This document shows, piece after piece, positions 54,262 to 63,633 of a stretch of DNA of 64,000 bases. This DNA is from Marinobacter xestospongiae (GTDB taxonomy: Bacteria; Pseudomonadota; Gammaproteobacteria; Pseudomonadales; Oleiphilaceae), in contig NZ_JAKZAK010000008.1 of NCBI RefSeq assembly GCF_023156385.1, forward strand, positions 124,001 through 188,000. The letters run 5' to 3'. Both the position numbers and the translations under genes were made by a program. Position 1 is the stretch's first letter; each line of letters opens with the position of its first letter. The notes beneath the pieces are model-generated. The model made no database searches and was not told the DNA's origin. It was given only the letters and a program-made list of their open reading frames with translations.

Positions 54262-54719
54262 GACTGCCTCCGCAACCAGGTACGGGCGAGACTCAGGGCC
54301 GCGTCTCCGTCGCAATCCGGACGTGGCTGCCAGACCGCCTCAGACATCGCCTTCAGCACGTTGAGGTGGTCGCTGCTCAGCTCTCCGGTTTCCAGCAGGA
54401 AAGCCTGCCAGGCTTCGCCACTGAGGGCGTCAGGCCGGCGCTCCGGATAGCGATGACGGGCGCAGCGTTTGAGCAGGCTGTTGAGTTCCCGGTACCAATG
54501 GTTGTCCCGGGTAGATTGGTCCGCCAGTTGGGCAAGCTCCTGACGGGCCGATCCCAGCCAGCGGTTGCGCTGGCGGCGATGGATCAGCCAGGCCACCAGC
54601 AACGCCACGGCGATGATGGCAATCAGTGCCAGCAGCCACCAGCCGGGTGCCGGCGGCCAGAAACCGCCGGGTTCCGGCAGGTGAATGTCGCGCAGTTGGC
54701 TCAGTGGGTCGGGTTCCAT
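54255..54719 (-). CDS. DUF4381-family membrane protein
   Basis: A 154-residue protein with a short periplasmic start (LSQLRDIHLPEPGGFWPPAP), one membrane helix (about 27-46; WWLLALIAIIAVALLVAWLI) and a cytoplasmic helical domain (RELNSLLKRCARHRYPERRP, ALSGEAWQAFLL). It is a constant member of MoxR-DUF58-BatA operons. Function unknown. Confidence 0.85.
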   Translation of the reverse strand: MEPDPLSQLRDIHLPEPGGFWPPAPGWWLLALIAIIAVALLVAWLIHRRQRNRWLGSARQELAQLADQSTRDNHWYRELNSLLKRCARHRYPERRPDALSGEAWQAFLLETGELSSDHLNVLKAMSEAVWQPRPDCDGDAALSLARTWLRRQSC

Positions 54720-54764
54720 GACAGCTCTTGTCGGGTGTAGCTCATTGTTGGAGTCTCGGTGGCA

Positions 54765-55712
54765 TCAGCCGATGCGGCCCCGGGGGCCCAGCAGTGACTG
54801 CAGAAAGCGCACCGGCTCGGCGTCAGTGGCCAGCGTCTGACACTCCACCCCGGAACGCTGAAAGCACTGCGTCAGGGCCGTTTCGTGTTTCGCCACGCGG
54901 GCCGCAAAGGCTTCCTGAAAGCGCCGGTCACTGGCGTTGAACCAGATTGGGCCGTCTGGACCTGTGACCGCAAACCGTCCCTTTTCCGGCAATCGGTGTT
55001 CCAGCGGATCGGTCACCCGGATGGCAGTGACGCTGTTGTGTCGGGCCACATTGGCCAGCAGGCCGGCGGTGTCATCGCTGAGATCGAGAAAGTCGCTGAT
55101 CACGAAGATCCGCGCGCCGGTGTGGCTGACCCGCAGGGTTTCCTGCAGGGCGGTATCCAGGTGGACCCGCGCCCGCTCGGGTCGGCTGTCGCCGGTGAGG
55201 CGGGTGTCGGGACGATGCTGGTAGTGGGCCAGGTAATCCAGCAGCCGCAGCACCGATTTTTTCCGGCGGGCCGGCCGCTGCACCACGATGTCCTGCTCGT
55301 TGAACACGATGCCACCGACCTGGTCGCCGGCGGCCAGGGCCAACCATGCCAGGAGGGCAGTTACCTGGGCACTGCGTACCTGTTTGTAGGCGCCGGTACT
55401 GCTGAAGAAATGGCTGCGATTGAGGTCGCACACCATCAGCACCGGCCGTTCCCGTTCCTCTTCATAGAGTTTGGTGTGCGGGGTCTGGCGGCGTGCGGTG
55501 ACGCGCCAGTCGATGCTACGAATGTCATCACCGGGCTGATAGGGGCGGACTTCCGCAAAGGCCATGCCCCGTCCGCGGCGGGGAGAGGCCTGCATGCCGG
55601 CCTGGACCCGGCGAACCTGGCGGGCCGAGGGCAGGCGCAGCGCGCGGGCGTCGGCCTGCAGCCGGATCAGCGCGGGCAGGTCGATGAAAGTGGCGGTTTC
55701 ACTGGCGATCAT
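54765..55712 (-). CDS. DUF58-family protein
   Basis: A 315-residue protein with the DUF58 core (EVRPYQPGDDIRSIDWRVTA, residues about 54-73) and a degenerate VWA-like fold (RPVLMVCDLNRSHFF, ARIFVISDFLDLSDD). Always found with MoxR ATPases; thought to be an adaptor or substrate. Starts 18 bases after the moxR stop. Confidence 0.9.
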   Translation of the reverse strand: MIASETATFIDLPALIRLQADARALRLPSARQVRRVQAGMQASPRRGRGMAFAEVRPYQPGDDIRSIDWRVTARRQTPHTKLYEEERERPVLMVCDLNRSHFFSSTGAYKQVRSAQVTALLAWLALAAGDQVGGIVFNEQDIVVQRPARRKKSVLRLLDYLAHYQHRPDTRLTGDSRPERARVHLDTALQETLRVSHTGARIFVISDFLDLSDDTAGLLANVARHNSVTAIRVTDPLEHRLPEKGRFAVTGPDGPIWFNASDRRFQEAFAARVAKHETALTQCFQRSGVECQTLATDAEPVRFLQSLLGPRGRIG

Positions 55713-55730
55713 CGCTGGGCAGCCCTGGGA

Positions 55731-56693
55731 TTACGCGGGGACCGGAACACAGTCGATCAGACGCTGGATGACGCCGTCCGGGGTCATGCCTTCGGCCTCG
55801 GCCTCAAAGGTCAGCAGCAACCGGTGTCTGAGGACATCGAAGGCGATGTCGCGGATGTCATCGGGGGTCACGTAATCACGACCGTCGAGCCAGGCCAGCG
55901 CCCGGGCACAGCGGTCCAGCGCGATGGTGCCCCGGGGGCTGGCGCCAAACGAGGTCCACCGTGCCAGCTCCGGGTCGAGGCTGGCCGGGTCGCGGCTGGC
56001 CAGCACCAGGGCCAGCAAATAGTCCTCCACCGCATCGGCCATGTAGACCTCCGCCACGGCCTGGCGAGCCTCGAACACCTGCTGCGCGCTGAGGCGGAAC
56101 GACACTTCCTGCTCGGGCTTGCCGAAGCCGTCCCGTACCAGCCTCAGGATAGCGCGTTCGGCATCCGCACGGGGGTAATCAATCAGCACATGCATCAGGA
56201 AGCGGTCGAGCTGGGCTTCCGGCAGCGGGTAGGTACCTTCCTGTTCAATGGGGTTCTGGGTGGCCATCACCAGGAACAGCTGATCCAGCGGGAAGGTCTG
56301 CATGCCAACACTGACCTGGCGCTCGCCCATGGCCTCGAGCAGGGCGGACTGGACCTTGGCCGGTGCCCGGTTGATTTCGTCGGCCAGCACCAGGTTGTGG
56401 AAGATGGGGCCGCGCTGGAACTCGAACTGGCCGGTTTCCGGGCGATAGATCTCGCTGCCGGTGACGTCCGAAGGCAGCAGGTCAGGGGTGAACTGGATAC
56501 GGTGGAAGTCGCCTTCCAGGTGGTCGGCCAGAGCCTTGATGGCGGTGGTCTTGGCCAGACCCGGAGCGCCCTCCACCAGCAGGTGACCATCGGCCAGCAG
56601 GGCGATGAGCAATCGCTCCACCAGCTTCTCCTGACCAATAATCCTTTTGGCTAACTGAGACCTGAGCTCTCCAAACGTATGCTGTAGCGACAT
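55731..56693 (-). CDS. MoxR-family AAA+ ATPase of the Bat operon
   Basis: A 320-residue ATPase. Walker A-like GAPGLAKTTAIKALAD, Walker B LVLADEINRAPAKVQSALLE, sensor 1 LFLVMATQNPIEQEGTYPLP. I chose the ATG at 56693, which gives the typical MSLQHTFGELRSQLAKRIIG; a frame to 56999 crosses the promoter region. First gene of the minus-strand operon. A different MoxR subgroup from the one at 39411. Confidence 0.94.
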   Translation of the reverse strand: MSLQHTFGELRSQLAKRIIGQEKLVERLLIALLADGHLLVEGAPGLAKTTAIKALADHLEGDFHRIQFTPDLLPSDVTGSEIYRPETGQFEFQRGPIFHNLVLADEINRAPAKVQSALLEAMGERQVSVGMQTFPLDQLFLVMATQNPIEQEGTYPLPEAQLDRFLMHVLIDYPRADAERAILRLVRDGFGKPEQEVSFRLSAQQVFEARQAVAEVYMADAVEDYLLALVLASRDPASLDPELARWTSFGASPRGTIALDRCARALAWLDGRDYVTPDDIRDIAFDVLRHRLLLTFEAEAEGMTPDGVIQRLIDCVPVPA

Positions 56694-57074
56694 CGGCAGA
56701 AACTGCTCCTGAGTGTGGGCCTGTGAACCCTGCTGGGGCCTTGCGGGGCGCGGGTTGTCGGGCATTTTGCGAGCGTTGCCGCAAGCGTGCCCAACGAGCC
56801 CTGGATGCCTTGGAATCATCCCGCCAAACCGCCTCAGGGCCCTCAGAAGGGGGGTGGCTTTCCGGGTGTAAGTGTAATTCCTGACCCGGTAAAACTGTCC
56901 CAGTCTTTGTGGCTGGTCGTCAAAAATCAAGGGTTTGACTATGCTTGTGTGACGGCCCCGATGGTTCCGCTCCGAACCTGTTGTGATGGCAGGGCGCAAG
57001 GGGCCTGTAAGGACAGCGAAATCGTCCGATGACCCGCGAGTATTACGATTCTTTCACACTAACTGAGGTCGATC
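56694..57074. promoter_or_regulatory. Divergent intergenic region, moxR / gdhB
   Basis: This 381-base gap must hold promoters for the Bat operon (minus) and for gdhB (plus). TTGACT at about 56935 and a TATTAC/TACGAT pair near 57046 are possible elements, but I found no pair at proper spacing. No gene, repeat or terminator was seen. Confidence 0.35.
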
Positions 57075-60000
57075 ATGAACGCGCTGACAGTGGCCAGCAA
57101 GGATCAGTTTTTCGAGCAACTGGCTGAGGCATTCAATCAGAAGATAGAGAAGAAGGAAGCCAAGAAGATCTACGACTTCGCCGTCCAGTACCTGGCTCAT
57201 ATGCCGCTGGATGAGCTGGTCAGCCGGCGCTTTTCCGATACCTATGGATCGGTGATTGCGGCCTGGCAGTTCTTCCAGAAGCGCAAGGCCGACGAATCCC
57301 TGGTGTCGGTGTTCAATGCCGACCTTGAAAGCGATGGCTGGCAGTCCACGCACACCAATATTTTTGTCCTGCATCCCAACATCCCGTTCCTGATCGATTC
57401 CATCCGCATCGCCATCAATCAGCGGGAAATCGGAACCCATACCATCCACCACGCCGTGCTGCAGGTGGACCGGGATCGTCAGGGCAAGCTCAAGAAGCTG
57501 CATACCGACAGCAAGTCCACCTCCAAGAGCGACTACGAAGCCTTTATTGCCCTTGAGATCGACCGCCACAGCGATCCCAGGGATCTGGCAGAGCTGGAGG
57601 AGATACTGCAGACGGTTTTGCACGAAGTTCGCATCGCGGTCTCGGATTTCCCCCGGGTGACCGACAAGGTGCACGAGATTGTGGCCGAGCTGGATTCCAC
57701 CTCTGCCAAGATCAGCGAGGAAGACAAGGAAGAGGCGCGGGCCTTCCTGACCTGGCTATCAGAGGATCGTTTCACTTTCCTTGGCTACGACGAATATGAC
57801 TTCGCCAAGGAAGGCAACAGCACGGTGGTGCGCCGGGTACCGAAATCGGAGCTGGGTATCCTGCGGGTCAACAACGAGCGCCCGGACAAGGTACGTCTCA
57901 ACGAGCTGCCCAAGCGTACCCGCCAGGAGATGACCCGCAAGGAAGACATCTTCATCTTCGCCAAGTCGGCACAGCGCTCGCGGGTGCACCGACCAGCCTA
58001 CCCTGACTACATTGCGGTCAAGAAATTCAACGACAAAGGTGAGGTGATCGGCGAGCGTCGTTTCCTCGGCCTGTACACCTCCCGGGTCTACAACGAGCGG
58101 CCGGACGCGATCCCGCTGCTACGCCGCAAAGTGGAAACGGTGATGGAGGCGTCCGGTTTCCTGCGGGACGATTACGCTGGCAAAGAGCTGGAGCAGATTC
58201 TGGTGGTCTATCCCCGGGATGAGCTATTCCAGATCGACGCCCAGGAACTGCTGAAAACCGCCCTGGACATTCATTACATTCAGGAGCGTCGCAAGGTTCG
58301 CCTGTTCATGCGGGAGGACGTCTACGCCCAGTTTGTTACCTGCCTGTGCTTCTTCCCCCGGGACATCTACAACACCGAGCTGCGTCTGAAGGTGGAACAG
58401 CTGCTGTGTCGCAGCCTCGATGCCCAGGATATTGAGTTCGTCACCCACTTCTCCGAGTCAATCCTGGCGCGGGTGCAGTTCACCATCAGGGTGCCCCAAG
58501 TCGAGAACCGCCAGTTGCCATTGGCGGAACTGCAGCAGCAGGTGGTGGATCTGGCCCAGTCCTGGCGCGACGGTCTTGCCGAGGCGCTGAGCGAAACCTA
58601 TGGCGAAGAGCGGGGCAACGAGATTTTCCGGCTCTACGGTGCGGCGTTCCCGGCCAGCTACCAGGACATGTTCTCGCCACGGCGGGCGGCCATTGATCTG
58701 GAGCACATCACCGAGGCGGTGAACAACAATCACCTAACCATGAGTTTCTACCGGGCGCTCGAGGAAGACGAGAGCACCTTCCATTTCAAACTGTTCCACA
58801 TGGACGTGCCGCTACCGCTGTCGGATGTGATGCCGATCTTCGAGAACCTGGGGTTCCGGGTTATTGGCGAGCACCCGTTCGAGATTCTGGACCGTAACGG
58901 CCGTACCATCTGGATTCACGATTTCACCCTGCAGTCCAGCAGTGGTGCGATGGTGGACATCCACCGCATCAAGCCGATTTTTGAAGAGCTGTTCCGGCGG
59001 GTATGGTACGGCGAAGCGGAAAACGACAGTTTCAACCGTCTGCTGCTGTCGTCCTACATGGACTGGCGCGAGATTGCGCTGTTGCGTACCTACGCCCGCT
59101 ACATGCGTCAGATCCGGATTTCCAACTCCCAGACCTTTATCTCCAATACCCTGGTCAACCACGTTGATCTGGCCCGCCAACTGCTGGACTACTTTGGCGT
59201 CCGCTTCAATCCGGACCGCTACCAGAGCGACGGCAAGAGCAGTGCCGCCCAGCAGAAGCTGGAGATCGAGTTCAATGCCGGCCTCGACAACGTCGACAAC
59301 CTCAGTGAGGACCGGGTGCTGCGGCTCTACCTGGAGCTGATGCAGGCGACTCTGCGTACCAACTACTATCAGCCCGATGCTGAGGGCAGCACCAAGCCTT
59401 ACATCAGCATCAAGCTGAACCCCCACGGCATTCCGGACATGCCGCTGCCGCTGCCGATGTTCGAGATCTTCGTGTACTCGCCGCGCGTGGAAGGGGTGCA
59501 CCTGCGCGGTGGCCGGGTTGCCCGGGGCGGCCTGCGCTGGTCCGACCGGTTTGAGGATTACCGCACCGAGATTCTCGGCCTGGTTAAAGCGCAACAGGTC
59601 AAGAACGCGGTGATTGTGCCGGTGGGCGCCAAGGGCGGGTTTGTTGCCAAGCGACTGCCTGACCCGTCGGATCGGGACGCATTCCAGAAGGAAGGCATTG
59701 AGGCCTACAAGACCTTCATCCGTGGCCTGCTGGATGTCACCGACAATCTGGTGGATGCGGTGATCACGCCGCCGGAGCGGGTGATCCGTCACGACGAAGA
59801 CGATCACTACCTGGTGGTGGCGGCCGACAAGGGCACGGCGACCTTCTCCGACATCGCCAATGGTCTGTCGGATGAGTACGGCTTCTGGATGGGCGACGCG
59901 TTCGCATCTGGTGGTAGCCATGGCTACGACCACAAGAAGATGGGGATCACCGCCAAGGGGGCCTGGGTGTCGGTGGAGCGCCATTTCCGCGAGCTGGGTA

Positions 60001-61964
60001 TCAACCCGGCGGAAGATGAGTTCACCGCCATCGGCATCGGCGACATGGGTGGCGACGTCTTTGGTAACGGTCTGCTGCGCTCGGACAAGACCCGACTGGT
60101 GGCAGCGTTCAACCACCTGCACATCTTTATCGACCCGGAGCCGGACCCGGCCAAGAGCTTTGCCGAGCGGGACCGGCTGTTCAATATGCCCCGCTCCGCC
60201 TGGTCTGACTACAACCCGGAGCTGATCTCCAAGGGCGGTGGGGTGTTCAGTCGTAACGCCAAGTCGATCCCGGTCAGCAAGGAAATGAAGAAGCTGCTGA
60301 ACATCAAGGCGGACCGGGTACCACCGAACATGCTGATCTCCCACATCCTCAAGGCGGAAGTGGATCTGCTGTGGTTTGGTGGCATTGGTACCTACGTCAA
60401 AGCCAACAGCGAAGCCCATGGCGATGTGGGCGACAAGGCCAACGATGGTCTGCGGGTCAACGGCAACGAGCTGCGCTGCAAGGTCGTAGGTGAGGGCGGT
60501 AACCTGGGGATGACCCAGCTTGGCCGCATCGAGTTCGCGCTTCGCGGTGGCCGTCTCAATACCGATTTCATCGACAACTCTGGTGGGGTGGATTGTTCCG
60601 ACCATGAGGTCAACATGAAGATCCTGCTTAACCGGGTAGTGGCCAGTGGCGATCTCACCGAGAAGCAGCGTAACGTCATGCTGGAGAAAATGACAGATGA
60701 CGTGTCCGAGCTGGTGCTGAAAAACAACTACCGTCAGACCCAGGCTCTCAGTATTGCCACCATGGAAGCGGCAACGCGGCTGGAGGAATACCGCCGACTG
60801 ATGAACGGGTTTGAGGCCGAGGACAAGCTCAACCGGCCCCTGGAATTCCTGCCGGATGATGAAACCTTGGCCGAGCGCAAGCTCGACAAGAAGGGTCTGA
60901 CGCGGCCTGAGCTGTCGGTGTTGATTTCTTACGTCAAGGGCGATCTCAAGCAGACGCTGATCGACAGCGATCTGCCGGATCAGCCCGAGCTGGAAAGTGA
61001 GCTGTTCAAGGTATTCCCGCTGGCGCTGGAGAAGAAGTTCGGCAAAGAGTTGGGTGAGCACCAGCTGAAGCGCGAGATCATCGCCACCCAGGTGGCCAAC
61101 GACATGGTCAACCACATGGGAATCACCTTTGTGGATCGCCTCGCCCAGTCTACGGGAGCGTCTGCGGCCTCCATTGCGCTGGCCTGGATCATTGCCCGGG
61201 ACGTCTTCCAGCTTGATACCTGGTGGGAGAAGATCGAGGCGCTGGACTACCGGGTGCCGGCGAAGCTGCAGATGGAGCTGATGAACCAGCTGATGCGGCT
61301 GATTCGCCGGGCGGTCCGCTGGTTGCTGCGTAATCGCCGCAGCGAGCTGAGCATCGACAACCACATGCAGCGCTTCTCAGACGGCATTGTGCAGATCGCC
61401 AGCGACCTGCAGGCCTACCTGGGTGAGCACGCCAAGGCATCCTGGAACCGCAAGCGGGATGAGCTGGTAGAGCAGGGGGTACCGGAGGATCTGGCGTCGG
61501 TGGTGTCCGGCACCTCCTACCTGTACTCGGCGCTGGGTATCATTGAGGCCCGCGAGGCCACTGGCATGCCGCTGAAGACCGTGGCCAACCTGTATTACAC
61601 CCTGGGTGACAAGCTGGACCTGACCTGGTTCGCCAATGCCATTGCCGAACTGGTTCCCGGCTCACACTGGCAGGCGCTGGCCCGCGAGAGCTTCCGCGAA
61701 GATCTGGAGTGGCAGCAGCGGGCGCTCACCACGGGTGTGCTCAAACTGGCCTGTCCCTCCGGCGAGGTCGACAGCTGTGTCAATAGCTGGATGGCGGAGT
61801 ACCAGCCGATGATCACGCGCTGGAAGTCCATGCTGGCGGAGCTCAAGGGAGTTCGTGAGCCGGAGTACGCCATGTTCTCGGTCGCACTGCGGGAACTGCT
61901 GGACCTGGCCCAGAGTACCATCCACACCCAGTCGGGCAGCCCGGAGTCGGTGCCGACGGCCTGA
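57075..61964 (+). CDS. gdhB: NAD-specific glutamate dehydrogenase, large (L_180) class
   Basis: A 1629-residue enzyme that turns glutamate into 2-oxoglutarate and ammonia with NAD+. The long N-terminal part holds ACT-like regulatory domains. The catalytic core lies about residues 820-1250, with RGGRVARGGLRWSDRFEDYR, VPVGAKGGFVAKRLPDPSDR (catalytic Lys region), IGIGDMGGDVFGNGLL and NIGLR-free WFGGIGTYVKA. A C-terminal helical extension follows (LTRPELSVLISYVKGDLKQT). Length is usual for the class. GAGG at 57064-57067 supports the ATG. A single-gene unit ended by a strong hairpin. Confidence 0.95.
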   Translation: MNALTVASKDQFFEQLAEAFNQKIEKKEAKKIYDFAVQYLAHMPLDELVSRRFSDTYGSVIAAWQFFQKRKADESLVSVFNADLESDGWQSTHTNIFVLHPNIPFLIDSIRIAINQREIGTHTIHHAVLQVDRDRQGKLKKLHTDSKSTSKSDYEAFIALEIDRHSDPRDLAELEEILQTVLHEVRIAVSDFPRVTDKVHEIVAELDSTSAKISEEDKEEARAFLTWLSEDRFTFLGYDEYDFAKEGNSTVVRRVPKSELGILRVNNERPDKVRLNELPKRTRQEMTRKEDIFIFAKSAQRSRVHRPAYPDYIAVKKFNDKGEVIGERRFLGLYTSRVYNERPDAIPLLRRKVETVMEASGFLRDDYAGKELEQILVVYPRDELFQIDAQELLKTALDIHYIQERRKVRLFMREDVYAQFVTCLCFFPRDIYNTELRLKVEQLLCRSLDAQDIEFVTHFSESILARVQFTIRVPQVENRQLPLAELQQQVVDLAQSWRDGLAEALSETYGEERGNEIFRLYGAAFPASYQDMFSPRRAAIDLEHITEAVNNNHLTMSFYRALEEDESTFHFKLFHMDVPLPLSDVMPIFENLGFRVIGEHPFEILDRNGRTIWIHDFTLQSSSGAMVDIHRIKPIFEELFRRVWYGEAENDSFNRLLLSSYMDWREIALLRTYARYMRQIRISNSQTFISNTLVNHVDLARQLLDYFGVRFNPDRYQSDGKSSAAQQKLEIEFNAGLDNVDNLSEDRVLRLYLELMQATLRTNYYQPDAEGSTKPYISIKLNPHGIPDMPLPLPMFEIFVYSPRVEGVHLRGGRVARGGLRWSDRFEDYRTEILGLVKAQQVKNAVIVPVGAKGGFVAKRLPDPSDRDAFQKEGIEAYKTFIRGLLDVTDNLVDAVITPPERVIRHDEDDHYLVVAADKGTATFSDIANGLSDEYGFWMGDAFASGGSHGYDHKKMGITAKGAWVSVERHFRELGINPAEDEFTAIGIGDMGGDVFGNGLLRSDKTRLVAAFNHLHIFIDPEPDPAKSFAERDRLFNMPRSAWSDYNPELISKGGGVFSRNAKSIPVSKEMKKLLNIKADRVPPNMLISHILKAEVDLLWFGGIGTYVKANSEAHGDVGDKANDGLRVNGNELRCKVVGEGGNLGMTQLGRIEFALRGGRLNTDFIDNSGGVDCSDHEVNMKILLNRVVASGDLTEKQRNVMLEKMTDDVSELVLKNNYRQTQALSIATMEAATRLEEYRRLMNGFEAEDKLNRPLEFLPDDETLAERKLDKKGLTRPELSVLISYVKGDLKQTLIDSDLPDQPELESELFKVFPLALEKKFGKELGEHQLKREIIATQVANDMVNHMGITFVDRLAQSTGASAASIALAWIIARDVFQLDTWWEKIEALDYRVPAKLQMELMNQLMRLIRRAVRWLLRNRRSELSIDNHMQRFSDGIVQIASDLQAYLGEHAKASWNRKRDELVEQGVPEDLASVVSGTSYLYSALGIIEAREATGMPLKTVANLYYTLGDKLDLTWFANAIAELVPGSHWQALARESFREDLEWQQRALTTGVLKLACPSGEVDSCVNSWMAEYQPMITRWKSMLAELKGVREPEYAMFSVALRELLDLAQSTIHTQSGSPESVPTA

Positions 61965-62006
61965 CTTGCCCATTCCTCACCGCCCTTCCAGTGGCGGTCA
62001 TTGCTG

Positions 62007-62033
62007 CGCCCCGGGAGCCTGTCTCCCGGGGCG
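62007..62033 (+). terminator. Intrinsic terminator-like hairpin after gdhB
   Basis: CGCCCCGGGAG-CCTGT-CTCCCGGGGCG is a perfect 11-base stem with a 5-base loop, 43 bases after the gdhB stop. It is followed by TCATTTCCTT, a weak T-tract. The stem strength makes termination likely. Confidence 0.75.
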
Positions 62034-62244
62034 TCATTTCCTTCCGTTACCTTTCAGCTATCACGCCGGGCTATGCCAGAGCGTGCGCCAGTCGTCATCT
62101 TTCTATCACTGTTACCAAAGTGCTTAGAGGTGCAAAATATTGTCACCTTAAATGTAAAACGCCGTCAAAATATCGTGAAATGCGTCATTTTCTGACACAG
62201 AGCGTCGGCGTTACACTGTGCGCGTTGTTGTTAGGAGGTAAACA

Positions 62245-62424
62245 ATGCGACAGGTATTTGCAAAAGCTCTGAACAAAGTCGGACAGCGCAAGACCCGCAA
62301 GGCCGAAGGCCTGGACCGCAAGGATGAGACGGTCGACCAAGAAAAACAGAAAGCTCCAGCTAGCGATTGGGACATGTCACCGGAGGACGCGTTGCGCGTC
62401 GGTACGGTGGCCAACTACAAATAA
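62245..62424 (+). CDS. Small hypothetical protein (59 residues)
   Basis: An ORF of 59 codons between gdhB and rsmC. It has a strong ribosome site (TTAGGAGG at 62231-62238, seven bases from the ATG), normal codon use and a TAA stop. The protein has a basic first half (RQVFAKALNKVGQRKTRKAE), an acidic/Lys middle and an end DWDMSPEDALRVGTVANYK. No membrane helix, Cys or known motif is seen. I do not recognise the family. The upstream 120 bases are A+T-rich, as expected for its own promoter. Confidence 0.65.
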   Translation: MRQVFAKALNKVGQRKTRKAEGLDRKDETVDQEKQKAPASDWDMSPEDALRVGTVANYK

Positions 62425-62514
62425 CGTCCCCTCTGCCCGGATTGCTGGCGAGACTCTACCGGCAGTTCGGGTTAAAGTATCCCGCTTTCACTGTACGCCC
62501 GGGATGCTCTCTCC

Positions 62515-63543
62515 ATGTCCTCCAACCCCAATGTTCACGCCGTTCTGATCCGAAATCGGGAGCGCCTGCACGGGCGCATTGTACTCATCGGCGCAGCCGA
62601 TGCTGACTTTCTTCCGCAGCTTGCCCCTGAGGGGCTGGTGGTGACGGATCATGCCGGCTTGTACCAGCGTCTGGGCAACGTTCCAGGCTGGACCGCGCAC
62701 TTCGGCTATTATGCGCTCGAGGGCGGCATCGGGGAGGTGGATACCGTGGTGGTGTTCATGCCCAAAGCCAAGGCGGAGTTGGGTGTCAGGCTGCAACTGG
62801 CGGTAAGCCTGTTGCGCATTGGTGGCCAGGTGCTGCTGCTGGGAGAGAAGCGCGAAGGCATCGCCAGTGCGGTCAAGCAGCTCAAATTGCTGGTCTCGAG
62901 TCCCGTCAAGGTGGATAGCGCTCGCCACTGTCAGGTCTGGCAGGCAACCGTCGATACGCCGCAAGCGCCGCCAACGCTCGATGACTGGCTGACCTGGCAT
63001 CCGGTGGCGGTGGCCGACACCGCTATCGACGTCGCTGGCCTGCCGGGTGTGTTCAGCAACGGTCGGCTGGACGATGGCACCGCGGTGTTGCTGGAGACGC
63101 TGGCCGAGTGCCCGTTGCAGGGGCCGGTGCTGGATTTTGCATGCGGTGCGGGTGTGATCGGTGCTTGGCTGCAGTCCCACGGGTTAGACGATACGGTCGA
63201 TGGGATCGATGTCCAGGCGCAAGCTGTGGCCTGTGCCCGCGAGACTTACCGCCGTAATGGTGCCCGCGGAACCATCCTTGCAGGGGATGGCCTGGATGTG
63301 GCGACCGGACGTTATGCCGCCATCGTCACCAACCCGCCTTTTCACAGCGGAGTGCGCACCGACACCTCGATGACGGAGCGCTTCCTTGCTCAGGCGGCAG
63401 ACCACCTGTCTGCCGGCGGGGAGCTCCGGCTGGTGGCCAACAGTTTCCTGCCCTATCGTGAGCTGATCAAACGCCATATCGGCCCGTGTGAGGTTCTGCG
63501 TCAGGATGGGCGCTTCTCGGTGTATCGCGCAAAACGTCACTGA
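62515..63543 (+). CDS. rsmC: 16S rRNA m2G1207 methyltransferase RsmC
   Basis: A 342-residue protein with two Rossmann-like halves. The N-terminal half is degenerate but keeps the RsmC stretch KVDSARHCQVW. The C-terminal half has the SAM motif VLDFACGAGVIGAWLQ and the catalytic NPPFHSG of N2-guanine methyltransferases, followed by LSAGGELRLVANSFLPY. Length equals the RsmC family (about 343), shorter than RlmG. It should methylate G1207 of 16S rRNA in the small subunit. Confidence 0.9.
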   Translation: MSSNPNVHAVLIRNRERLHGRIVLIGAADADFLPQLAPEGLVVTDHAGLYQRLGNVPGWTAHFGYYALEGGIGEVDTVVVFMPKAKAELGVRLQLAVSLLRIGGQVLLLGEKREGIASAVKQLKLLVSSPVKVDSARHCQVWQATVDTPQAPPTLDDWLTWHPVAVADTAIDVAGLPGVFSNGRLDDGTAVLLETLAECPLQGPVLDFACGAGVIGAWLQSHGLDDTVDGIDVQAQAVACARETYRRNGARGTILAGDGLDVATGRYAAIVTNPPFHSGVRTDTSMTERFLAQAADHLSAGGELRLVANSFLPYRELIKRHIGPCEVLRQDGRFSVYRAKRH

Positions 63544-63633
63544 ACTGACCTGAGCCTGTCACAACGCCGTCATCCGGTTGGGCCACCGTAACACTTGAGT
63601 TAAGGAGCCTCTGAACAATTCCGGAGACGGCGG

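Noticed and set aside
58812..61364. 850-codon open frame on the minus strand inside gdhB
   Set aside because: It is a codon-bias shadow of the GC-rich gdhB gene; composition is dominated by His, Gln and Val with no domain, start site or neighbour support.
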